Source: Paracoccaceae bacterium (GTDB taxonomy: Bacteria > Pseudomonadota > Alphaproteobacteria > Rhodobacterales > Rhodobacteraceae). From it: DNA of 56,925 nt. Under the pieces are notes generated by a model. It was not told the DNA's origin. It was given only the letters and a program-made list of their open reading frames with translations, and ran no database searches. Of the stretch, positions 25,463-32,854 are shown one piece after another (the stretch's first letter is position 1; the number at the start of each line of letters is the position of its first letter). The stretch is from contig JAIOJF010000024.1 in the NCBI GenBank assembly GCA_019911965.1, positions 1 to 56,925 on the forward strand, given 5' to 3'. Position numbers and translations under genes: made by a program.

Positions 25463-26986
25463 TCAGGCGAACAAATCCTTCCAGGCCGCGCGCAATTCCT
25501 TTTTCTGCACCTTGCCCATCGTGTTGCGGATCAACGCGTCGACAATAATGACCCGCTTGGGCTGTTTGAAGCGGGCGAGGTCGGGGCCGATGGCGGCCAT
25601 GATGGACGCCTCGGAGACATCCGCGCCCGGTTCCGCCACCACCAGCGCCACCACCGCCTCGCCGAAATCCTTGTGCGGCACGCCGATCACCGCGCTTTCC
25701 ACCACGCCCTCCACCGCGTCGATCAACAATTCGATTTCCTTGGGGTAGACATTGTAGCCGCCGGTGATGATCAGATCCTTGGCCCGCCCGACGATGCTGA
25801 TATAGCCGTCGGCGCTGATCTCGGCCATGTCGCCGGTGATGAAAAAGCCGTTCTCGCGCAATTCCTCGGCGGTTTTCTCCGGCATTCGCCAATAGCCGGA
25901 AAACAGGTTCTCGCCACGCACCTCCAGAATGCCGACCTGCCCGGCGGGCACCTCCGCGCCAGTATCGGGATCGGTCACGATCACCTCGACGCCGGGCAGG
26001 GGAAAGCCGACCGTCCCGGCGCGGCGCTCGCCGTCGTAAGGGTTGGAGGTGTTCATGTTGGTCTCGGTCATGCCGTAGCGTTCCAGGATGGCGTGACAGG
26101 TCAAGCGGTGCCAGCGCTCATGGGTCTCCGCCAGCAACGGGGCGGAGCCGGACACGAACAGCCGCATGTTGCGCGCCGCGTCAGCCAGGCCGGGGGTTTC
26201 CAGCAGGCGCACATAAAACGTCGGCACCCCCATCAGTGCGGTGGCCTCGGGCATCGCCGCGACGATGGCTTCGGCATCGAAACCGGCCATGAAAATACAC
26301 GAGGCTCCGGCCATCGCCGCGATATTGGTGGCCACGAACAGGCCATGCGTGTGGAAGATCGGCAGCGCGTGGATCAGCACGTCATCGGCGGTGAAGCGCC
26401 AGTAATCCTTGAGGGTTTCGGAATTCGAGGCCAGCGCCAGATGGCTGAGCATCGCGCCCTTGGAACGCCCGGTGGTACCGGATGTGTACAGGATCGCCGC
26501 CAGATCGCCGGCCTCGCGCACCACCGCTTGAAACCCCGGAGAAGCGGCATCGCGGGCCTCTGTCAGAGTGCCCGTTTCATCCGCCGCCAGCGTCAGGATC
26601 ACCGGCACCTGAGCCTTGGCAGCTATCGGCTCCAACGCCGCCAGATTGGCCGGATCGCAGACCAGAAGCGCCGGTTCGGCATCGCCCAGAAAATAGGCCA
26701 GTTCCGCGCCGGTATAGGCAGTGTTCAGCGGCAAGAACACCGCCCCCGCCAGCACCGCGCCGACATAAAGCTCCAGCATGGCCTGTGTTTTCGGGGCCTG
26801 CACGGCGATCCGGTCGCCGGGCCTGACACCGTTGGCCGCCAGCACCGCAGCCATCCGTTCGGCATTGGCGAAAAACGCGCCATAGCTCAGGCTGGCACCG
26901 GTGCGGTGGTCCTTCAGGAATGGCGCATCGTCGCGCCCGATACTTGCGGCGCGCAACCGGCGGGCCAGGTAATTTTGTTCGTACAT
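25463..26986 (-). CDS. matB: Malonyl-CoA synthetase (MatB-type acyl-CoA ligase)
   Basis: 507 residues of the ANL superfamily. It activates malonate to malonyl-CoA using ATP and CoA in the cytoplasm. Motifs: AAILYTSGTTGRSKGAMLSH (P-loop-like ATP motif), ILERYGMTETNMNTSNPYDG with EERRAGTVG-like residues typical of MatB (GERRAGTVGFPLPGVEV), FITGDMAEI (adenylate Asp), GRAKDLIITGGYNVYPKEIE (hinge and A8 loop) and NTMGKVQKKEL with the catalytic C-terminal Lys. ATG 26986 follows an AAAGGG site; an in-frame ATG at 27004 overlaps the decarboxylase stop. The pairing with malonyl-CoA decarboxylase strongly supports malonate rather than another acid. Confidence 0.92.
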   Translation of the reverse strand: MYEQNYLARRLRAASIGRDDAPFLKDHRTGASLSYGAFFANAERMAAVLAANGVRPGDRIAVQAPKTQAMLELYVGAVLAGAVFLPLNTAYTGAELAYFLGDAEPALLVCDPANLAALEPIAAKAQVPVILTLAADETGTLTEARDAASPGFQAVVREAGDLAAILYTSGTTGRSKGAMLSHLALASNSETLKDYWRFTADDVLIHALPIFHTHGLFVATNIAAMAGASCIFMAGFDAEAIVAAMPEATALMGVPTFYVRLLETPGLADAARNMRLFVSGSAPLLAETHERWHRLTCHAILERYGMTETNMNTSNPYDGERRAGTVGFPLPGVEVIVTDPDTGAEVPAGQVGILEVRGENLFSGYWRMPEKTAEELRENGFFITGDMAEISADGYISIVGRAKDLIITGGYNVYPKEIELLIDAVEGVVESAVIGVPHKDFGEAVVALVVAEPGADVSEASIMAAIGPDLARFKQPKRVIIVDALIRNTMGKVQKKELRAAWKDLFA

Positions 26987-27000
26987 CGCTTGACCCTTTG

Positions 27001-28269
27001 TCATTTCGTCGCCAGCGCGCGGACCCTGGCGGACGCCACGATTTTCTGTTCGGTGGCATAGGCCTGGTGGTTCGCCTCGATCTTGTCGCCATCGTAGAGG
27101 TAATTCACCATCACGCCCCAGGCATTGGCCATGCCGTTCGCGCTCAGATCGGCGCTGGCATGCACGCGGTAGAGTTCCGCGCCATTGCCCAGGTGGAAAT
27201 GCGCCACTGAATCAAACGCCGTACCCTGCTTGCGCCGCGCCTTCGTAAGGTATCGCGCGGCAATGGCGGCGGCGTGTTCCGGCGTCGGGCCGGTTGTCGA
27301 GGCAATCGCGGCGCGGTCAGCATCGCCCAGCACATCGTCGGGCGCGGAGGCCGCCCAGCCGCGCAATCCCGGCACCGGCGACAGCGTGACAAAGGTTTTC
27401 AGCCGTGGCAGTTCCGCCTGCAATTCCGATACCACCTGCTTGATCAGGAAATTGCCGAAGGAAATGCCGCGCAGGCCGCGCTGGCAGTTCGAGATCGAAT
27501 AGAACACCGCCACGCTGGCCTCGTCAGGGTCAACGTAGTCGCGGGCGGTGGCGATGATCGGGGCGATGGCACCGGGGATTGCGGTGGTCAGCGCCACTTC
27601 GACGAAGATCAGGGGATCGCTCGGCATGGCAGGGTGGAAGAAGGCGAACAGGCGGCGGTCGGGATCGGCGACGCGCTGGCGCAGATCGTCCCAGCCGGTG
27701 ATTTCATGCACCGCCTCATAGGCGATGATCTTTTCCAGAATGGCCGCCGGGGTGGACCAGTCGATCTGCCGGATTTCGAGGAATCCGCGGTTGAACCAGC
27801 TTGTGAACAGGTGCTGGAAATCCTGATCCAGCCCGGCAAGGTCCGGGTTATCCCGTGCCGCGTCCAGCAATTGGGCGCGCATGGCCACCAGCCGCGCCGT
27901 CGCCCCCGGCACCCGGTTGAGGCGGCGGATCAGCTCCTGACTCTTCGGTTCAGCCGCGAAATGGATGCGCCGCGCGGCGCTGTCATCGCCGGATGTCCAG
28001 TTGGCGATGGCGGCATCCAGCTTGTCTGTATCGACGCCATAGCGCATCGCCATATCGCGGAAAATCTGCCGCTTGCCTTTGGCATCGGCGGCATCGAAGC
28101 GGTCCATCGCCAGCATTGCCGTCATCAGGCCCGAGGCCTCGCCGGCATCGCCCAGCAACCGGTCGAACAGGTCAATGGCGCTGGCATTGCGCCCGACGCC
28201 CTTGTCCAGCCGCCGCCGCGCCGACACCATGCGGCCAAACAGATCGTTCAGGAAGCGACGCTCGGCCAT
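27001..28269 (-). CDS. Malonyl-CoA decarboxylase
   Basis: 422 residues of the MCD family. It decarboxylates malonyl-CoA to acetyl-CoA. The N-terminal helical domain covers ~residues 1-150; the catalytic GNAT-like domain follows with VFYSISNCQRGLRGISFGNF (conserved Ser), LSPVPGLRGW, and the catalytic His segment DSVAHFHLGNGAELYRVHAS followed by GVMVNYLYD. ATG 28269 is used; ATG 28272 directly before it is equally possible, with TGAGG upstream. The gene begins 7 bases after the amidase stop and touches the matB frame, so amidase, decarboxylase and matB form one operon. Together with MatB it would let the cell use malonate as a carbon source. Confidence 0.94.
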   Translation of the reverse strand: MAERRFLNDLFGRMVSARRRLDKGVGRNASAIDLFDRLLGDAGEASGLMTAMLAMDRFDAADAKGKRQIFRDMAMRYGVDTDKLDAAIANWTSGDDSAARRIHFAAEPKSQELIRRLNRVPGATARLVAMRAQLLDAARDNPDLAGLDQDFQHLFTSWFNRGFLEIRQIDWSTPAAILEKIIAYEAVHEITGWDDLRQRVADPDRRLFAFFHPAMPSDPLIFVEVALTTAIPGAIAPIIATARDYVDPDEASVAVFYSISNCQRGLRGISFGNFLIKQVVSELQAELPRLKTFVTLSPVPGLRGWAASAPDDVLGDADRAAIASTTGPTPEHAAAIAARYLTKARRKQGTAFDSVAHFHLGNGAELYRVHASADLSANGMANAWGVMVNYLYDGDKIEANHQAYATEQKIVASARVRALATK

Positions 28270-28276
28270 CATAACC

Positions 28277-29722
28277 TCAGATATGGGTGACGTTGGGATC
28301 AATCGGGCCGAACGGCCCGCCAACCGCGAGTTCGACCGCGCGGGCCACCGCCAGCAGGCGCGCCTCGCCGCGCGGCTTGCCAATCAACTGGATGCCGACC
28401 GGAATGCCGCCCTGCGACAGGCCCACGGGAACCGAGATCGCCGGCAGCCCCGCCGTGGTCGCCAGAAAGGCAAAGCGCAGCCAGTCCATGTAACCCGGGA
28501 AACGCACATTGTTCACCTGATCCACCCATTCCACATCCACCGGGCGCGGCATGTTTCCGACCGTCGGGCAGGCCAGCACATCGAAATCCTGCAGGAAATC
28601 CACCATGTTGCGGAAAATCACCGTGCGGTCCAGTTCGGCATCCGCCATGTCGTCCATCGTCAGGCTGCGGCCAAATGCGAGGTTCCCGGCCAGGGTCGGC
28701 TTGAAATGCCGGGTCAGGCTTTCAGGCGCGCGGCGAAACGCGGCGGCCCAGAGAAGGCCGCGCAGGCTGTGATAGGTGCGTTCAAGCGCGGGCAGGTCGG
28801 GGCAGGCCTCGTCCACCATGCCGCCGTTCTGTTCCACCGCTGCAAGGGCGGCGCGCAGGTGCTGGTCGATCTCCGGCTCGACCGGGGAAAAGCCGTTCAG
28901 GTCCGGCGCGAAGGCGATGCGGACCTTGCCGTCAGCCTCGATCACCGCCTGCTGATAGGGCCTGTCGGGCGGCGGATAGCTGGCGGGCAGGCGTGGCTGC
29001 CATCCGGCCATTGCATCCAGAAACAGCGCACAATCGCGCACCGACCGCGCCATCGGCCCTTGCTGGCCTTCGATCATGAAGCCGGATTCGCTGTCGGAGG
29101 CGGCGATGCCGGGGCTGGGACGCAGCCCGACGATGCCGTTATAGGCTGCTGGCGTGCGCAGCGAGCCGCCGTGATCCGAGCCATGCGACAGCCAGACCTC
29201 GCCGGTGGCCAGCGACACCGCCGCGCCGCCGCTGGAACCGGCGGCGTTCAATCTGGTGTCGTAAGGATTGCGGGTCTTGCCGAAGACATCGTTGAACGTG
29301 TTGCCGCCGGCGCCGAATTCCGGCGTATTGGTCTTGCCAACCACGATGGCCCCGCGATCTTCCAGCCGCAGCACCAGCGGATCGGAGGCCTCGGGTACGA
29401 AATCGGCCAGCGCCCTGGTGCCCCAGGTAGTGCGCACGCCCGCAACCGGCGTGAGGTCCTTGATCCCGACCGGCAGACCGGCCAGCCAGCCCGGGTGATC
29501 CCTTGCCTCGTCCGAAAGGTTCGCGGCCATGTTTGCGGCACGCTCCGGGCAGGTTGTCGGCATCGCATTCACCGCCCCTTCGACCTGCGCGATCCGCTCG
29601 AACGCGATGTTCAGCAGGTCCTGCGGCGCAACCTCGCGGCGCTTCAGTAGATCGACAACCTCATGGGCCTGAAGGGCGCTCAGCTCGTGCCCGCTGAAGG
29701 TGGTACTCTGGTGTTTTGGCAT
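28277..29722 (-). CDS. Amidase signature family hydrolase, possible malonamidase
   Basis: 481 residues with the full Ser-cisSer-Lys machinery: LPVGIKDLTPVAG (Lys), LNAAGSSGGAAVSLATGEVW (cis-Ser) and HGSDHGGSLRTPAAYNG (nucleophile Ser in GGSLR). Amidase-signature enzymes hydrolyse many amides; specificity cannot be read from these motifs. The operon context with malonyl-CoA decarboxylase and malonyl-CoA synthetase suggests malonamate to malonate, as known for malonamidase E2 of Bradyrhizobium. ATG 29722 has GGGGAAATC upstream; an in-frame start at 29752 has none. It is the first gene of the operon; the 127 bases upstream show nothing specific. Confidence 0.88.
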   Translation of the reverse strand: MPKHQSTTFSGHELSALQAHEVVDLLKRREVAPQDLLNIAFERIAQVEGAVNAMPTTCPERAANMAANLSDEARDHPGWLAGLPVGIKDLTPVAGVRTTWGTRALADFVPEASDPLVLRLEDRGAIVVGKTNTPEFGAGGNTFNDVFGKTRNPYDTRLNAAGSSGGAAVSLATGEVWLSHGSDHGGSLRTPAAYNGIVGLRPSPGIAASDSESGFMIEGQQGPMARSVRDCALFLDAMAGWQPRLPASYPPPDRPYQQAVIEADGKVRIAFAPDLNGFSPVEPEIDQHLRAALAAVEQNGGMVDEACPDLPALERTYHSLRGLLWAAAFRRAPESLTRHFKPTLAGNLAFGRSLTMDDMADAELDRTVIFRNMVDFLQDFDVLACPTVGNMPRPVDVEWVDQVNNVRFPGYMDWLRFAFLATTAGLPAISVPVGLSQGGIPVGIQLIGKPRGEARLLAVARAVELAVGGPFGPIDPNVTHI

Positions 29723-29849
29723 GATTTCCCCGCTCGCGCCCCGGCCCGGCAAATGGGCTGGAGCCCTGCCGGATTTTTCATCGTGCCGAGACTATCCGCG
29801 GCCCGGAATGTGGTCAACAAATGCGGATCGCTACAGCCAAATCCCGCTC

Positions 29850-30338
29850 TCACCACTCGTCATGCGGTTCGGTTCCTTCGACGATTTCCCGCATCCGGCG
29901 CGCGGTTCCGGGATCGGTTCCGGCGGGCAGATCATCGAGGCCGAACAGACCGACCTCGGCGATTTCCATACTGGTGGGCCGGTCCGTAAGCTCGCCCTTG
30001 AAATCGCAAAGATAGACCAGGATATGATCCCGCCTGCTGACCGCCGAATTGAAGAAAACGCCGTGGAGTTTCGGTTTTCCCGTCAGTTCCAGACCGGTCT
30101 CCTGGCGCAGTTCCTTGTCCAGCGTGTGCCGCGATGTCCGGCCCTTTTCCACGCCGCCGCCGGGAAAGTGCCATCCCGGGATATAGGTATGGCGCACCAG
30201 CAGGAAATTGCCGTCCTCGAACCGAACCACCGCACGCACCCCGATGGTCAGCCCGCGCGTCGCCTGGAAATAACTGTGAAGCAGGCGATTGAATACCTTT
30301 CGGCCCAGGCCGGATTGTGTATTCGGTGCAAGGGTCAC
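29850..30338 (-). CDS. Nudix-fold hydrolase with an altered Nudix box
   Basis: 162 residues from GTG 30338. The Nudix region reads PGWHFPGGGVEKGRTSRHT then LDKELRQETGLEL. Compared with GX5EX7REUXEEXGU, the first Glu is Arg, R is Lys and one Glu of EE is Gln, but the core E..E pair of KELRQE remains. Nudix enzymes cleave nucleoside diphosphates linked to another group, such as nucleotide sugars. The GTG shares its G with the TAG stop of the sugar-nucleotide dehydratase gene upstream, and GGAGG lies about 9 bases before it, so the two proteins are translationally coupled; a nucleotide-sugar substrate is a reasonable guess. Confidence 0.8.
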   Translation of the reverse strand: MTLAPNTQSGLGRKVFNRLLHSYFQATRGLTIGVRAVVRFEDGNFLLVRHTYIPGWHFPGGGVEKGRTSRHTLDKELRQETGLELTGKPKLHGVFFNSAVSRRDHILVYLCDFKGELTDRPTSMEIAEVGLFGLDDLPAGTDPGTARRMREIVEGTEPHDEW

Positions 30339-32299
30339 TAAGGCAAGCCTCCGGCGACGGCGCGATCCGGGTTTTTGCGCCCCGTTGCCCCTTCGATCCA
30401 CAGCAGATCGGACATTTCCGTGCTGCGTGGTGCGTATTCCAGCGGCAATTCGTGCAGGATGGCGATCATGGCGGGCACATCGAAACTTTCAGCGGCTGCA
30501 TGCAGACGATCCAGCACCGCCATCAGCTCGCGGAAAGGCAGCGAGACTTCGGAGGCGCTCATGATGCGCGGATGCTTCGTTGGTTCCGGATTGTTGCCGA
30601 TCAGCAATTCCTCGTACAGTTTCTCGCCCTTGCGCAGGCCTGTCACGCAGACAGGGATGTCACCCTTTTCCGGGAAGACCTGATCCGGATGATCGACCAC
30701 ATAAGGCGTCAGGCCGTGCAGTTTCACCATCGAGATTGCCAGGTCCATGATACGGACCGGCTCGCCCATGTCCAGCACGAAGACATCGCCGCCCCGGGCC
30801 ATTGCGCCGGCCTGGATCACCAGTTGCGCGGCCTCCGGGATGGTCATGAAATACCGGTTGATGTCGTAATGTGTCACCGTGACGGGGCCGCCGCTTTCGA
30901 TCTGGGCGCGGAAAAGCGGGATGACCGATCCCGACGATCCCAGCACATTGCCGAACCGTACCATGGAAAACACGGTGTTCGAGCGTTCGCGGGCCTGTGC
31001 CTGACAGATCAGTTCGGCGATGCGCTTGCTGGCCCCCATGATATTGGTCGGACGCACCGCCTTGTCTGTTGAAATCTGGATGAAGTTTTCTACGCCCAGT
31101 TTCCGGGCCGCCGACGTGATCGCCAATGTTCCGAATACGTTATTGCGCACGCCCTCGATAACGTTTTCTTCGACCAGCGGCACATGCTTGTAGGCGGCGG
31201 CATGATAGATCGTCTGCACGCCAAATGCGTCGATCACCGCCTCAAGGCTGCTCTGGTTCTGGATCGAGCCGAGAATGGGATAGATGCGGGTCTGGTATTG
31301 CATGCGCTCGGATCGGGCGGTGAGTTCCGCCTCGATCGTATAGAGCGCGAATTCGGAAACTTCGTACAATATCAGCGCCACCGGCTGCTGGCCGAGGACC
31401 TGGCGGCAAAGCTCGCTGCCGATCGAGCCGCCGGCACCCGATATCATCACCACCTTGCCGGCGATGTTCCTGCGCAGCAGATCGAGGTCCGGAATGACCG
31501 GGTCGCGCCCCAAAAGGTCTTCGGCGGTAACGGTACGCAATTCGGATATCTTTGCCTTGCCGCTGATGATTTCCGACATGCCGGGGATACGCTTGATCTC
31601 GACATGCAGGTCTTCGAGCCCCGCCACCACTTCGCGCCGGCGCGAGCGGCTCATGCTCGGAGCCGCCAGCAGGATAACCTGGGCTCCGCTGTCGCGCACC
31701 AGTCGCGGAATGTCGGCAGGTGAAAACACGCCCAGCCCGCCGATTGTCAGGCTCTGAAGCGAAGGATCGTCATCGACAAGTGCCACCGGCCGGTAATCGC
31801 GCCCGTGAAACAGCGAATTCAGCACCTGAAGGCCCGCCTCGCCGGCGCCGTAGATGATCACCGGGCGTTTCTTCAACTGGGTCGGGTTGCGGAAAATCTG
31901 CCGCGCAACAAAGCGCAGACCGCCAACCGACAGGAATACGAACATCGTGTGAATGAACGGCACCGATCGCGGCAGACCGGCATCCAGGACAACCCCGGCA
32001 AGAAACAGCGTGGCGGCGGAGAACACCGCGCCCTCACCGACCAGAATCAAAACCCTGCCAGTCACGTAACGCACCAGGGCGCGGTAAAGCCCCAGAAAAT
32101 GAAACGCGATCAGGGTTACGGCGACGGTGATGAGAATCGCAGGATATACCTGCGGTCTGTCCAGAAACCCGAAGCTTTCAAGGCGAAACGCCATCGCGCC
32201 CACGAAGGAAAGCGCGATCAATATGCTGTCCAGGACCAGTTGCACGGCGATCTTTTGACGTCGGCGCAGACCTGCAAGGAATTTGATCAAATCAGGCAC
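30338..32299 (-). CDS. UDP-sugar 4,6-dehydratase, membrane-bound (FlaA1/PglF/WbpM-type)
   Basis: 653 residues. Four N-terminal membrane helices (~residues 17-130), a CoA-binding-like Rossmann domain (RPVIIYGAGEAGLQVLNS, ~155-280) and a C-terminal SDR dehydratase domain starting with VMISGAGGSIGSELCRQVL. Active-site segments are YHAAAYKHVPLVEEN and ISTDKAVRPTNIMGASKR, where Met replaces the usual Tyr of YxxxK, as known for this group. Such enzymes make the 4-keto-6-deoxy intermediate of UDP-QuiNAc or UDP-bacillosamine type sugars for surface polysaccharide or glycoprotein. The likely start is GTG 32299 after AAAGG; a TTG at 32341 is less likely. No other sugar-pathway gene lies alongside except the coupled Nudix gene. 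Confidence 0.9.
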   Translation of the reverse strand: MPDLIKFLAGLRRRQKIAVQLVLDSILIALSFVGAMAFRLESFGFLDRPQVYPAILITVAVTLIAFHFLGLYRALVRYVTGRVLILVGEGAVFSAATLFLAGVVLDAGLPRSVPFIHTMFVFLSVGGLRFVARQIFRNPTQLKKRPVIIYGAGEAGLQVLNSLFHGRDYRPVALVDDDPSLQSLTIGGLGVFSPADIPRLVRDSGAQVILLAAPSMSRSRRREVVAGLEDLHVEIKRIPGMSEIISGKAKISELRTVTAEDLLGRDPVIPDLDLLRRNIAGKVVMISGAGGSIGSELCRQVLGQQPVALILYEVSEFALYTIEAELTARSERMQYQTRIYPILGSIQNQSSLEAVIDAFGVQTIYHAAAYKHVPLVEENVIEGVRNNVFGTLAITSAARKLGVENFIQISTDKAVRPTNIMGASKRIAELICQAQARERSNTVFSMVRFGNVLGSSGSVIPLFRAQIESGGPVTVTHYDINRYFMTIPEAAQLVIQAGAMARGGDVFVLDMGEPVRIMDLAISMVKLHGLTPYVVDHPDQVFPEKGDIPVCVTGLRKGEKLYEELLIGNNPEPTKHPRIMSASEVSLPFRELMAVLDRLHAAAESFDVPAMIAILHELPLEYAPRSTEMSDLLWIEGATGRKNPDRAVAGGLP

Positions 32300-32480
32300 G
32301 GTAAAACCTTTACGTATGTAACTCGCAACTATTCCGGGCAACTACAGCGGCATCTCCAGAAACCGCCATCGCCTGAATGGCGACCCCGCGCATGACCGGG
32401 CCGTTGTCTCGCGCCAATGTTGGATCAAATAGAAACCGCATGAAACCAGACGTCTTTTAGCAGGGCACAACGACCGGCCA

Positions 32481-32594
32481 TCAACCTTTCCGGCACTTGT
32501 CCGGTGATGGACTGACCTTGCGGTAGGTGTAGACCAGCCCGCAGGCAATGAAAAGATAGCAATCCGCGCGCACCGGCTTTGCCGGGTCTGCCAT
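32481..32594 (-). CDS. Possible small Cys-containing protein of 37 residues
   Basis: In the 555-base gap between the dehydratase and uvrA, a minus-strand frame starts at ATG 32594 and reads ADPAKPVRADCYLFIACGLV, then YTYRKVSPSPDKCRKG before TGA. It has three Cys, a short hydrophobic centre and a basic tail, and its codons end mostly in G or C like the real genes here. The ribosome site is weak (GGCGG about 13 bases upstream). Nothing similar comes to mind. The rest of the gap (32300-32480 and 32595-32785) shows no gene. Confidence 0.3.
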   Translation of the reverse strand: MADPAKPVRADCYLFIACGLVYTYRKVSPSPDKCRKG

Positions 32595-32785
32595 TGTGGT
32601 TTTACCGCCACTGATCCTCATCCGCCACCGGTGCCCTTGCCCGGGAAACATTATCTAGGCCTGTCGCAGGCAGCGGTACGCCGATGCTGGCTTGACCCAG
32701 CCCGGTCCGATGCATAGGTCGGCATTGATCCTTGGGCGAAGGGGTGGCCTTGTCGCCGCCGGATGGTCCGTTAACCGGATTCCGC

Positions 32786-32819
32786 TTGAGAACGATCACG
32801 TTTTGTTCCATTCTCGAAC
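32786..32819 (+). promoter_or_regulatory. uvrA promoter overlapped by a LexA-like box
   Basis: TTGAGA (32786-32791), 17 bases, CATTCT (32809-32814) forms a candidate promoter. Overlapping the -10 is GTTC-N7-GAAC (32805-32819), 36 bases before the uvrA ATG. The usual alphaproteobacterial LexA box is the direct repeat GTTC-N7-GTTC; here the spacing is right but the second half is inverted. uvrA is a classic SOS gene, which supports the call. Confidence 0.5.
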
Positions 32820-32854
32820 TTCCCGACAATGGGCACGATACAGGGTGACTGGGC

